From Campylobacter concisus (GTDB lineage: Bacteria > Campylobacterota > Campylobacteria > Campylobacterales > Campylobacteraceae): 64,000 nucleotides of DNA. Shown piece by piece: positions 8,844 to 16,787 of the stretch (within the stretch, counting starts at the first letter, position 1; each line of letters starts with the position of its first letter). Where the stretch lies: assembly GCF_002092855.1 (NCBI RefSeq), contig NZ_LVLC01000001.1, positions 558,001-622,000 of the forward strand, read 5' to 3'. The notes below the pieces were generated by a model that saw only the letters and a program-made list of their open reading frames with translations, was not told the origin of the DNA and did no database searches. The position numbers and the translations under genes are program-made.

Positions 8844-8867
8844 AAAAAAATTACCGATTTATTCGGT
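8844..8867 (-). promoter_or_regulatory. Hairpin plus U-run in the 5' leader of the RRM gene
   Basis: Minus-strand ACCGA-ATAAA-TCGGT (8867-8853) is followed by AA and seven T, then the AAGGA ribosome binding site. It has the form of a short intrinsic terminator but sits between a predicted -10 box (8875-8880) and the start codon. The transcript would begin almost at the hairpin, so it could be a stability element or an autoregulatory site rather than a terminator. Confidence 0.5.
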
Positions 8868-8874
8868 TAGTGTG

Positions 8875-8880
8875 ATAATA
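8875..8880 (-). promoter_or_regulatory. Predicted -10 box of the RRM gene
   Basis: TATTAT in minus-strand context TTAGCTATTATCACACTAACC, 45 bases before the GTG start. With a normal spacing transcription would start near 8868. Confidence 0.45.
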
Positions 8881-9053
8881 GCTAATTTTCGTCAAAAAGA
8901 TGTAAAAAATCAAAAATTTATTATATTTTTTTGAAAAATATTCTTAAAAGATACAAACTCGTATATATAGAGCTTCTATAACTATCACTAAACAAAATCT
9001 AATTTTAAGTTTAAAAAGAATAATTAAATAAAAAATTATTTTATCTTTATAAG

Positions 9054-9605
9054 CTATTTATAAAGTAAATCATTCTTTACTTGAAGATAGGCTTCATCGC
9101 CAAGTAAATTTTTAACTATAAAAAGTGCAAATTCCATTGAAACAGCAGGACCTTTTGCTGTAATAATATTTTGATCCCTCAATACACTCTTGCCGTTATC
9201 ATAGCCCCTTTTATCACTTCTTACATTTTCTTCAAATCCTGGATAACAAACAAAATGATCTTTTAGCACACCAGCACTCTCAAGTACCATAGGAGCAGCA
9301 CAAATGGCACAAATAAGCTTATTGCTTTTATCAAAATTTTGCAAAATTGCTTTGAGCCTTGTATCGTTTGCTAGATTGCTAGCTCCTGGAAGTCCCCCAG
9401 GAAGGACGATCGCATCGTAGTCTAGCTCCTTCATCTCGCGAAGTGTCACATCAGCCTTTACACTTATATTGTGACATCCTTTGATGTTTACGTCATTTAG
9501 CCCAACAATAGAAGCTATCGCTCCAGCTCTACGTAAAACATCAACAGAAGTTAGTGCTTCTATCTCCTCAAATCCATCAGCTAAAATCACAGCAACTTTT
9601 TTCAT
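9054..9605 (-). CDS. DJ-1/PfpI (ThiJ) family protein
   Basis: A 183-residue single-domain protein of the DJ-1 superfamily. The conserved acid of the active site is in LADGFEEIEAL, the LPGG motif is at VLPGGLPGA, and the nucleophile-elbow Cys is in CAICAAPMVLE. This matches the YajL/DJ-1 branch, implicated in protection against oxidative or carbonyl stress; thiamine biosynthesis, suggested by the old name ThiJ, is not supported. The corresponding C. jejuni gene is also next to the HIT gene region. The gene is divergent from the selenoprotein. Confidence 0.9.
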   Translation of the reverse strand: MKKVAVILADGFEEIEALTSVDVLRRAGAIASIVGLNDVNIKGCHNISVKADVTLREMKELDYDAIVLPGGLPGASNLANDTRLKAILQNFDKSNKLICAICAAPMVLESAGVLKDHFVCYPGFEENVRSDKRGYDNGKSVLRDQNIITAKGPAVSMEFALFIVKNLLGDEAYLQVKNDLLYK

Positions 9606-9653
9606 AAATTTATCCTTTACAATAATATGTTTTATTTGTTAAGTAAAATTTTA

Positions 9654-9659
9654 TATAAT
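9654..9659 (+). promoter_or_regulatory. Predicted -10 box of the selenoprotein gene
   Basis: Perfect TATAAT in AATTTTATATAATATTGG, 31 bases before the ATG at 9690, within the 84-base divergent region shared with the DJ-1 gene. Confidence 0.65.
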
Positions 9660-9689
9660 ATTGGCTTATTTCACAAGAAAGGACAGAGC

Positions 9690-9947
9690 ATGCAAGTAAA
9701 AATTATTTACTGCAACTCTTGAAACTATCGTCCGGTAGCTTCTCGTGTAGAAGATGAAATAAAAGCGAACTTTAGTGATGCAAGAGTCGAAAAGGTTATA
9801 GGTGATGGTGGAAATTTCATCGTCGAGATTGATGGAGATGTTATATTTTCTAAGAAAGATCGCATCGGAAATGATGAAGCGAGATTTCCTCACGGTGAAG
9901 AGATCACAACTCTTATAAACAAATATCTCAAAGAAAAGTCGGCTTAA
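9690..9947 (+). CDS. selW: SelW/Rdx-family selenoprotein (in-frame TGA = selenocysteine)
   Basis: An 85-residue reading frame from ATG 9690 to TAA 9945-9947, with one in-frame TGA at codon 11 (9720-9722). Reading it as selenocysteine gives IIYCNSUNYRPVA, the CxxU redox motif of SelW/Rdx thioredoxin-fold proteins; the remainder (VEDEIKANF, then IEVDG-like VEIDGDVIFSKK, and RFPHGEEI) matches that family. AAAGGA precedes the ATG by about 6 bases, a TATAAT is upstream, and a strong terminator follows directly. A SECIS-like hairpin lies at 9739-9753. The frame is clean on both sides of the TGA, arguing against a pseudogene. Substrate is unknown; a redox role with glutathione or thioredoxin is inferred from the family. 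Confidence 0.88.
9739..9753 (+). promoter_or_regulatory. Bacterial SECIS-like hairpin
   Basis: CTTCT-CGTGT-AGAAG forms a 5-bp stem with a 5-base loop whose second base is G followed by U. The loop begins 22 bases after the TGA. As I recall the bacterial SECIS rule, the apical loop should lie roughly 16-37 bases downstream and have a G in its first two positions, so this fits. A second 5-bp hairpin (CTATC-GTCC-GGTAG, 9725-9738) abuts it on the 5' side. Confidence 0.65.
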
Positions 9948-9957
9948 TGCTAGCTAC

Positions 9958-9982
9958 CGAGACGGGAAACCGTCTCGTTTTT
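9958..9982 (+). terminator. Intrinsic terminator of the selenoprotein gene
   Basis: CGAGACGG-GAAA-CCGTCTCG followed by TTTTT: a perfect 8-bp GC-rich stem with a GNRA loop, starting 10 bases after the stop codon. Confidence 0.93.
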
Positions 9983-10290
9983 CCCTATTTTTGACTTATG
10001 GTTCTACTATCCTAATATAAAAATTTTATAGTTAAAGCGTTAGCCTATCTCGCTAAGAATTTTCATTATTTTATATATTTTTTGATTCTTAAAGATTTTA
10101 CGAGCCGATGTTTGACTATATTTGGATTTTTATAAAATATAAAAATTTTGTGTATTCTAAGCTAACACTATTTGAAATTTTACAATGTATGAAATGAAGT
10201 TTTTTGCTAAAGCCAATACTTTTTAAATAGTGACTTTAGCTAAGAATTAGGCTTACTAAACGTAAATTTAGTAAGAAAGATTAAACTGCT
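9983..10290. other. Structured AT-rich intergenic region between selW and efp
   Basis: No credible gene in 308 bases. It holds several hairpins. GCTAACACTATTT (10161-10173) can pair with AAATAGTGACTTTAGC (10225-10240) apart from a short bulge; GCTAAAG (10206-10212) can alternatively pair with CTTTAGC (10234-10240); and CTTACTAAA-CGTAAA-TTTAGTAAG (10252-10275) is a perfect 9-bp hairpin just behind the efp stop. The last may end the pheS-efp transcript although no T-run follows. A small RNA is possible. Confidence 0.4.
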
Positions 10291-10857
10291 TTATTTATTC
10301 GCACGCTCGATATACTCGCCGCGAACAGTATCCACACGGATAACTTCGCCTTCAAGTACGTGAAATGGTATCTGAACTACCGCACCACTCTCAAGAGTAG
10401 CTGGCTTTTTACCGCCTTGTGTATCACCCTTGAAATTTGGTGGAGTCTCAACTATCTTTAGCTCAACTACTTGCGGTACTTCAACGCCGATTGCATTGCC
10501 ATTGTGAAATAAAATTTCAACCATCATGCCATCGATCATCCATTTTTTAACATCACCCACATCCTCATCGCTAATAGCAACTTGTTCATAAGTAACCGTA
10601 TCCATAAACTGACAATACTCACCATCATCATAAAGATACTGCATCTCTTTTTCTTCAAGATGTGGTTGCTCGCATTTATCGCCTGCATGAAAAGTCTTTT
10701 CAAGCACCTTTCCATCGATAAAAGATTTGATTTTTGCACGAACAAAAGCTGCACCCTTGCCCGGTTTAACGTGTTGATATTCTACGATTTTATAAGGAAC
10801 GCCATCGATCTCGATCTTTAGCCCTTTTTTTAGATCGCCCATTGAATATGAAGCCAT
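10291..10857 (-). CDS. efp: Translation elongation factor P
   Basis: EF-P, 188 residues, three OB-like domains; it relieves ribosome stalling at consecutive prolines. The tip loop reads [10 protein letters not shown] with Lys at about residue 34, the position that is lysylated where EpmA/EpmB exist; no modification enzyme gene is seen in the window. The C-terminal signature [12 protein letters not shown] is present. RBS AAAGGAT precedes the ATG. The gene is 19 bases behind serA and ends the long minus-strand run that starts at pheS. Confidence 0.97.
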   Translation of the reverse strand: MASYSMGDLKKGLKIEIDGVPYKIVEYQHVKPGKGAAFVRAKIKSFIDGKVLEKTFHAGDKCEQPHLEEKEMQYLYDDGEYCQFMDTVTYEQVAISDEDVGDVKKWMIDGMMVEILFHNGNAIGVEVPQVVELKIVETPPNFKGDTQGGKKPATLESGAVVQIPFHVLEGEVIRVDTVRGEYIERANK

Positions 10858-10876
10858 TTTTTATCCTTTCAAAATT

Positions 10877-12454
10877 TTATATAACTGCGTATTGAGCCCA
10901 AACGCAAGCTTCAAGTGCGTTTAGCCTCTCTAACGTTTCTGCTTTTATATGTTCATCAACCAAGATGACAGCAAGTGCCATATTGTGATCATCTCTACCA
11001 AGGCGGAAGTCTGCGATATTGATCTTTTCATCAGCTAAAATTTTACTAATCTGAGCGATAACGCCTGGCACGTCATGATTTTTAAAGATGATCATCTTAC
11101 CTTTTGGTTTAAAGTCAGTCTTAAAACCATTTATCGTTACGATGCGTTGCTGATTTTCACCAAATACCGTTCCACCAACGGTTACAATGCCATTTTCAGT
11201 AGTTAAGCGAACTGTGATTTTATTTTTAAAAATGCTATCTCCGCCAAGGCTAGTTTCGGTCACTATGCCTTTTTCATCGCATAAAAATTTAGCATTTACA
11301 TAATTTATCGCATCACCAAGACTCTCTTTTAAGGCGCCCACGATTGCAAAAGTTAGCATTGAATTTGCATATTCGCTAATCTGACCGTGAGTTTCTATAC
11401 GGATAGCCTTGATAACGCTTTTATTTATCTGTGCAGCAAGAAATGCCATCTTACTTGTAAGATCGATATAAGGCTCAACAAATGGCGGTAGATCTTCTGT
11501 TTTTATAGGTAAATTTAACGCATTTGGATAGCTTATACCGCGAGCTGCTAAAATAGCTTGTTCGACTGCCTCAACTGCGATATTTCGCTGTGATTCAAGC
11601 GTATTTGCTCCAAGGTGTGGGGTGACGCTTACATTGTTTAGATCAAGAAGTAGATGATCAGTTGCTGGCTCTCTTGTGAAAACATCAATACCAGCAAATG
11701 CTATCTTGCCACTTTTTAGTCCTTCATAAAGCGCTTCTTCATTATAAAGACCACCTCTAGCACAGTTTATAAGTCTTACACCATCTTTCATTTTTGCGAT
11801 CTCTTTAGCGCCTATCATATTGGTTGTCTCTTTAGTCTTTGGTGTATGGATCGTGATAAAATCACATGCTAAAATATCATCAAAATTTTTAGTGTAAGTA
11901 CCGCCCATATCGATAACTTTAGATGGGTCAATATATGGATCATAAGCAATGATCTCCATACCAAAAGCTTTTGCACGAACGGCTACCCTTGAGCCAATAT
12001 TTCCAAAGCCGATCACACCAAGCTTTTTCTTAAAAAGCTCAACCCCATACCACTTCTCGCGTTTCCAAATTCTATCTAGTTTTAGATCGTTGTGAGCGTA
12101 TTCAAGGGATCTAGCTGAAGCTAGCATATGCGCCATTGTTAGCTCAACCGCGGCAATAGTGTTTGCAGTTGGAACGTTCATAGCTATTATGCCACGCCTT
12201 GAGCATCCTTCTATATCGACATTATCTACACCAACACCAGCTCTAACGATAGCTTTTAGTTTTTTACCAGCGTTTAAAAAGGCCTCGTTTACTTCAGTTG
12301 AGCTTCTTGTTATAGCAACATCAGCCTCGCCTAAAATTTTTAAAAGTTCATCTTTGGGCGTATTAACTGCGTCTATTACGTTTATATCTTGCTCTTTCTT
12401 TAAAAGTTCAAAACCTACTGGATGTATCGCATCGCAAACAATGATAGTCTTCAT
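10877..12454 (-). CDS. serA: D-3-phosphoglycerate dehydrogenase
   Basis: Long-form SerA of 525 residues, first enzyme of serine synthesis. The substrate/NAD domains show TRSSTEVN and RAGVGVDNVD, the Rossmann GFGNIGSRVAV, the catalytic Arg in NCARGGLYNEEAL, a Glu in FTREPA and the His in VTPHLGANT. An intervening ASB domain is followed by a C-terminal ACT domain (IIFKNHDVPGVIAQI), the usual site of serine feedback. The stop of the upstream small membrane protein gene overlaps its ATG by four bases. Confidence 0.96.
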   Translation of the reverse strand: MKTIIVCDAIHPVGFELLKKEQDINVIDAVNTPKDELLKILGEADVAITRSSTEVNEAFLNAGKKLKAIVRAGVGVDNVDIEGCSRRGIIAMNVPTANTIAAVELTMAHMLASARSLEYAHNDLKLDRIWKREKWYGVELFKKKLGVIGFGNIGSRVAVRAKAFGMEIIAYDPYIDPSKVIDMGGTYTKNFDDILACDFITIHTPKTKETTNMIGAKEIAKMKDGVRLINCARGGLYNEEALYEGLKSGKIAFAGIDVFTREPATDHLLLDLNNVSVTPHLGANTLESQRNIAVEAVEQAILAARGISYPNALNLPIKTEDLPPFVEPYIDLTSKMAFLAAQINKSVIKAIRIETHGQISEYANSMLTFAIVGALKESLGDAINYVNAKFLCDEKGIVTETSLGGDSIFKNKITVRLTTENGIVTVGGTVFGENQQRIVTINGFKTDFKPKGKMIIFKNHDVPGVIAQISKILADEKINIADFRLGRDDHNMALAVILVDEHIKAETLERLNALEACVWAQYAVI

Positions 12455-12933
12455 AATTTTACCTCTCTCACACTTGAGTGGATATCATAAACTCTTAGTT
12501 CTAAAATGATATTTTGTAGAAGCTTAGAGTCTTGAGTATTTAAAAATATCTGGCTTTTTGCACCATCTTTTACAACAGTAAAATCAACCTCACTTTTTCT
12601 TAAAGTCTGCATCAAACAAAACATTGAATAGATATCATTTTTATCTATCAAAAGCTCATATGCAGTAATCTTTGGTTTTTCTATTTTGGGTCGGTTGTAT
12701 TCTATAAAAATTTCATTTACAGGCAGCACATAATCTCTTTTTCTAATAGTTGCTAGCTCACTCATCCAGTTAATATTGCTGGTTGTATTTTTGGTTAAAT
12801 TTTGCTCATTTGTGATATTTTCTTCATGTATCTGGCTGAAATTTACACTTGCAAATTTAACAAGAGAAATTCCAACCAATCCCAATATTACAAATAGCAG
12901 GACAACTACTAATAAAAGTACGCGTCTGCCCAT
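12451..12933 (-). CDS. Membrane-anchored protein of unknown function
   Basis: A 160-residue protein with one N-terminal membrane segment (about residues 5-27) after MGRR, so probably anchored in the cytoplasmic membrane with the rest outside. I do not recognise a domain. A periplasmic protein gene at the same place between rpsA and serA (Cj0892c) is known in C. jejuni. It lies 5 bases behind rpsA and overlaps serA, so it is co-expressed with translation and serine genes without suggesting a function. Confidence 0.75.
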   Translation of the reverse strand: MGRRVLLLVVVLLFVILGLVGISLVKFASVNFSQIHEENITNEQNLTKNTTSNINWMSELATIRKRDYVLPVNEIFIEYNRPKIEKPKITAYELLIDKNDIYSMFCLMQTLRKSEVDFTVVKDGAKSQIFLNTQDSKLLQNIILELRVYDIHSSVREVKL

Positions 12934-12938
12934 TTAAA

Positions 12939-14615
12939 CTAAAGTAATTGTTCTTTTATGATATCGCCAAGTGTTACTTTATCATCATTATCATTGATCT
13001 CATTTAACACTTCACGCTCTTTTTGTTTTGCTAAACGACGTATGCTCAGGCGAATTCTATTTTTCTTCTCATCGATAAATGCGATAGCTGCTTCGATCTC
13101 ATCGCCGATCTTAAGTGTGCTAACATCTACACCACCTAGATCTTCTTTGCGGATTAGTGCATCAACGTTATCGCCAAGCTCTACAAACACACCAAAGTCT
13201 TTAATGTCGCGAATTGTTCCTTTTACGATATCGCCTACATTAAATTTATCGGCAAATACTTGAACTGGACTTTGTTTTAGGTCTTTTAGGCTAAGTGAAA
13301 CTTTTTGTTCAGCACTATCGATTTTGATGATTTTTACTTCAAGCTCGTCACCAGCTTTAAACATATCTTTGCATTTATCGTTTCTATCCCAAGATGCGTC
13401 TTCGTTATGCAACAAGCCTTCAACGCAACCCACTCTAACAAATGCGCCAAAATTTGTGATAGTTGTCACAACGCCTTTTACTACGTCACCCTCTTTGTGT
13501 TTTGCCTTAAACTCATCAAATGGCTTTGGAAGTAAATTTTTAAGGCTTACTCTTAGGCGGTGTCCTTTTGCATCTATCTCAATAACCTCAACATCAATCT
13601 CTTGGCCTTCGCTGATGTGATCTTTTGGATTTTTGATATTTTTGTCCCATGAAATTTCAGATATATGTAAAAATCCTTCAATATCATTTCCAAGATCAAC
13701 AAATGCGCCGTAAGGCTCAATATTACTAACTGTAACTTTGATAGTGTCACCAACCTCTAGTCCATCATTTATGATCTCTTCCCAAGGATCTGGAGTAGCT
13801 GCCTTGATAGATAAAGACAAGTGACGTTTTTCGTTGTCATAGCTGATAACTTTAACTAAAACTTTATCGCCTTCTTTATATAGTGAACTAGGATTTACTG
13901 GGCCTTTATAACTTATCTCACTGTAATGCACAAGCCCATCGACTCCACCAACATCAACAAACATACCATAAGTTGTGATTTTTTTAACTGTACCCTCTAT
14001 AACGCTATCATTTTCTACTATGCTTGATAGAGCTTCTTTACGCTTTTTGCGGTCGTCATCTAAAATTTTCTTTCTAGAGACAACTATGCTATTTTCTTCT
14101 TTATCAATTTTTATAACTCTTACTTTATATGTTTTACCAATTACTCCTTCAGCATTTTTAAAGCCACTGTGAGTTTTTGGTAAGAAAAATTCCACGCCAT
14201 TTACATCTTGAGTGATAAAGCCACCTTTATTTTTTCCAACTACTTTTACGTCGATTTCGCCAGAATTTTCAGGATCGTAAGCTTCGATGAAAGCTTTAAC
14301 TTTCTCTTTTCTAAGTGCTTTTTTGTGCGACACTATAGGTCTTCCATTTCTTGATCCAGTTATTACAACTTTGATCGTATCGCCAACTTTATGCGTCAGG
14401 TTGCCATTTGCATCAGTGATCTCAGAAACATTTAAAATGCCCTCTGATTTCTTGCCAACGTCGATTAAAACCTCATCGCCATTGATACTGACGATCTTTG
14501 CGTCACTATCTTCTTCAGTCTTTTTAAAAGACTCCTCTAACATCGCAGCAAAATCGATATCTTCGATATCTTCGTCTTTTGCTTTTCCTAATTGAACACT
14601 TTTGTTCACAGCCAT
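12939..14615 (-). CDS. rpsA: 30S ribosomal protein S1
   Basis: 558 residues built of tandem S1/OB-fold repeats, which bind mRNA on the 30S subunit. Recognisable repeat cores include YGMFVDVGGVDGLVHYSEIS, YGAFVDLGNDIEGFLHISEI, FGAFVRVGCVEGLLHNEDAS and FGVFVELGDNVDALIRKEDL; earlier copies are more divergent. The N-terminal segment DIDFAAMLEESF resembles the S2-contacting region of other S1 proteins. A promoter of its own is likely in the 80-base gap behind ispH. RBS AAAGGAT. Confidence 0.97.
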   Translation of the reverse strand: MAVNKSVQLGKAKDEDIEDIDFAAMLEESFKKTEEDSDAKIVSINGDEVLIDVGKKSEGILNVSEITDANGNLTHKVGDTIKVVITGSRNGRPIVSHKKALRKEKVKAFIEAYDPENSGEIDVKVVGKNKGGFITQDVNGVEFFLPKTHSGFKNAEGVIGKTYKVRVIKIDKEENSIVVSRKKILDDDRKKRKEALSSIVENDSVIEGTVKKITTYGMFVDVGGVDGLVHYSEISYKGPVNPSSLYKEGDKVLVKVISYDNEKRHLSLSIKAATPDPWEEIINDGLEVGDTIKVTVSNIEPYGAFVDLGNDIEGFLHISEISWDKNIKNPKDHISEGQEIDVEVIEIDAKGHRLRVSLKNLLPKPFDEFKAKHKEGDVVKGVVTTITNFGAFVRVGCVEGLLHNEDASWDRNDKCKDMFKAGDELEVKIIKIDSAEQKVSLSLKDLKQSPVQVFADKFNVGDIVKGTIRDIKDFGVFVELGDNVDALIRKEDLGGVDVSTLKIGDEIEAAIAFIDEKKNRIRLSIRRLAKQKEREVLNEINDNDDKVTLGDIIKEQLL

Positions 14616-14660
14616 CTTGATCCTTTAAATTTTATTATGCCAGTAGAGGCAAATTGGCTT

Positions 14661-14666
14661 ATTATA
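14661..14666 (-). promoter_or_regulatory. Predicted internal -10 box for rpsA
   Basis: Minus-strand ATTAACTATAATAAGCC contains a perfect TATAAT 46 bases before the rpsA ATG, in the only sizeable gap of the pheS-efp run. It would allow rpsA to be expressed above its upstream neighbours. Confidence 0.6.
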
Positions 14667-14695
14667 GTTAATTGTGGCTTTAGCTAGGATAAATT

Positions 14696-15520
14696 TTATA
14701 CTTTTTTGATTCTATCAACGACTTTTTGTATGATCCAGTCAGGCGTACTTGCACCCGCACTTATGCCACACAAATTTTTGCCATCAAACCATGACTTTTC
14801 AAGCTCTTCTTCGCTTTCTATCAGGTAGCTATCTTCGCAGAAATTTTTAGATATTAGGTAGAGTTGTTTTGTATTTGAGCTATTTTTTCCACCAATTATT
14901 ATCATCACATCAGCTCTTTTTGCCAAATTTTTAGCAGCCTCTTGGTTTTCAAATGTTGCGTTGCAGATGGTGTTAAAAACGCGCACTTCTTTTACATGAA
15001 GCATGAGATAGTTTGCGATCTGCATAAATTTCTCAACTTTTCTAGTCGTTTGGCTAACAAGTGCAACCTTTTGTTTAAATTTAATACCCTCTAGCTCGCT
15101 CTCTTCAAGCACGACGTAGACGTTACCCTTGGCATATGACTTCACGCCCTTTACTTCAGGGTGGTGCACGTCACCATAGATCACCACGTCATAGCCCTCT
15201 TCACTCATTTTTTCACAAATTTGTTGTGGCTTTGTCACAAATGGGCAAGTTGCATCGATCACTTTTATATCGGTTTTTTTTAGCTCCGCAAGGTCATTTT
15301 TAGTGATGCCATGAGTGCGGATGATAGCCTTTTTCTCATCTTTTAGCTCATCTATGCCCTCAAGTGTTTTTACATTGTAGTTTTTCTCAAGCCTGTTTAT
15401 CTCTTCGTTATTATGAATGAGTGGCCCAATGGTCGCAGCATCTCCTGCATTTTCAGCAATCTTTATCGCCCTTTTTACACCAAAGCAAAATCCATAACTA
15501 CTAGCAAGCTCAATCTTCAA
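14696..15520 (-). CDS. ispH: 4-hydroxy-3-methylbut-2-enyl diphosphate reductase
   Basis: IspH (LytB), the last enzyme of the non-mevalonate isoprenoid pathway, 274 residues. The three cysteines that hold the 4Fe-4S cluster are seen in YGFCFGVKRAI (residue 12 area), DATCPFVTKP and TICNATFENQ; the substrate-binding His lie in HNNEEI and DVHHPE, and the SGASTPDW motif is near the C-terminus. The start overlaps aroA by 11 bases. Confidence 0.97.
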   Translation of the reverse strand: MKIELASSYGFCFGVKRAIKIAENAGDAATIGPLIHNNEEINRLEKNYNVKTLEGIDELKDEKKAIIRTHGITKNDLAELKKTDIKVIDATCPFVTKPQQICEKMSEEGYDVVIYGDVHHPEVKGVKSYAKGNVYVVLEESELEGIKFKQKVALVSQTTRKVEKFMQIANYLMLHVKEVRVFNTICNATFENQEAAKNLAKRADVMIIIGGKNSSNTKQLYLISKNFCEDSYLIESEEELEKSWFDGKNLCGISAGASTPDWIIQKVVDRIKKV

Positions 15521-16787
15521 TTTTAGCTCCCATTTTCTTTAAAATTTCAGCAAAATTTGGGAATGAGGTGGCGATAAATTCGCTCTTTTCTATCTGCATG
15601 CCACATTTTAGTCCAAGCACAGCAAAGCTCATAGCAATCCTGTGATCTCCGTGGCTATCTATCGTGGCAAATTTAGCCTCAGAGCCATTTATGATAAAGC
15701 CATCTTCAAGCTCGCTAGCATCAACGCCGCACTGCTTTAAAGCATTTATCGTGACAGCAATTCTATCGCTCTCTTTTACACGAAGCTCTTTGGCATTTAT
15801 TAGCTTACTTTGGCCTTTGGCGCAGGCAAATGTGATGGCTAAAGCTGGGGCTTCATCGATAAGCCACGAAATATTTTCGCTAACTTCTATACCTTTTAAA
15901 TTTGGTGAGTATTCAACCTCGATATCACCGATATCTTCGTATTTACTTGAGGTTTTGTGAAATTTTATCTCAGCACCCATTTTTTCTAAAATCCTGTAAG
16001 CTTCGATGCGAGTTTTATTTAGCAAGATATTTTTTAAAATGATATGCGAATTTGGGATGATTAAAGCTGCGACCGCGAAGAAAAATGCCGAGCTTGGGTC
16101 ATTTGGCACGTCTATATCAAGTGGCGCAAGTGGCGAGTTCATCGGTTCCAGTGTGATCTCTAGGTCGTCACGCTTTATATCAGCTCCCATGCCAGCTAGC
16201 ATACGCTCAGTATGATCTCTGCTTAGCTCTGGCTCACTAAATTTGCAGCCATTTGAGTAAAGAGCCGCTAGTAAAAGCGCACTTTTTACCTGAGCTGAGG
16301 CGATCTTGCTCTCAAAACTAAATCTTTCAAATTTTGTTCCTCTTATGCAAAGCGGAGCGTTATTTGCGTTGTTTGCACCATCTATCTTTGCACCCATATC
16401 ATTTAGAGGTTTTGCTATTCTAGCCATTGGACGCGAGTTTAAATATCTATCACCACTTAGCACAAAAAAGCCCTCTTGTGCGGCTAATAATCCCATAAAA
16501 AGCCTCATCGCCGTACCAGAGTTGCCACACTCTAAGATTTCATTTGGCTCTTTTATCTTTTGCGGCGGTGTGATCGTTATTTCGAAACCATTGTCCTCAA
16601 CTTTTGCGCCTAAAAGCTCGACTATTTTTAAGGTATTTAGCGTATCGCCTGCTCTTAGATAGTTTCTAACGTGAGATGGTTTGTCGCTTAAAAGCGAAAA
16701 GATCGCGCATCTATGCGAGATAGACTTATCGGCTGCAATGTCGTCGATGGTTAAATTTAGACTTTTTTCTAATGGATAAATTCTCAT
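15510..16787 (-). CDS. aroA: 3-phosphoshikimate 1-carboxyvinyltransferase (EPSP synthase)
   Basis: AroA of 425 residues joins phosphoenolpyruvate to shikimate-3-phosphate. Conserved motifs: DKSISHR, ECGNSGTAMRLFMG, SGDRYLNSRPM, the catalytic LIDEAPALAI and KESDRIA, and the C-terminal DHRIAMSFAV. The stop-start junction with pheT overlaps by four bases (16784-16787), and ispH begins inside its 3' end. Confidence 0.97.
   Translation of the reverse strand: MRIYPLEKSLNLTIDDIAADKSISHRCAIFSLLSDKPSHVRNYLRAGDTLNTLKIVELLGAKVEDNGFEITITPPQKIKEPNEILECGNSGTAMRLFMGLLAAQEGFFVLSGDRYLNSRPMARIAKPLNDMGAKIDGANNANNAPLCIRGTKFERFSFESKIASAQVKSALLLAALYSNGCKFSEPELSRDHTERMLAGMGADIKRDDLEITLEPMNSPLAPLDIDVPNDPSSAFFFAVAALIIPNSHIILKNILLNKTRIEAYRILEKMGAEIKFHKTSSKYEDIGDIEVEYSPNLKGIEVSENISWLIDEAPALAITFACAKGQSKLINAKELRVKESDRIAVTINALKQCGVDASELEDGFIINGSEAKFATIDSHGDHRIAMSFAVLGLKCGMQIEKSEFIATSFPNFAEILKKMGAKIED

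Noticed and set aside
9690-9722. Reading the TGA at 9720-9722 as a true stop, making the locus a pseudogene
   Set aside because: The downstream frame is undamaged, the residue replaced is the expected redox position, and a SECIS-like hairpin follows.
9721-9742. First hairpin after the UGA as the SECIS element
   Set aside because: Its loop is only about 7 bases from the UGA, too close for known bacterial SECIS elements; the next hairpin fits better.
9666-9893. 75-codon minus-strand frame antisense to the selenoprotein
   Set aside because: No ribosome binding site and no recognisable protein; the plus strand has promoter, ribosome binding site, family sequence and terminator. It is a shadow frame.
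10108-10197. 29-codon frame starting at ATG 10108 in the gap before efp
   Set aside because: No ribosome binding site, very AT-rich composition, and it runs through hairpin sequences.
14640-14660. Short inverted repeat GCCA/TGGC in the rpsA leader as an S1 autoregulatory site
   Set aside because: Only a 4-bp stem with a 12-base loop; too weak to claim.
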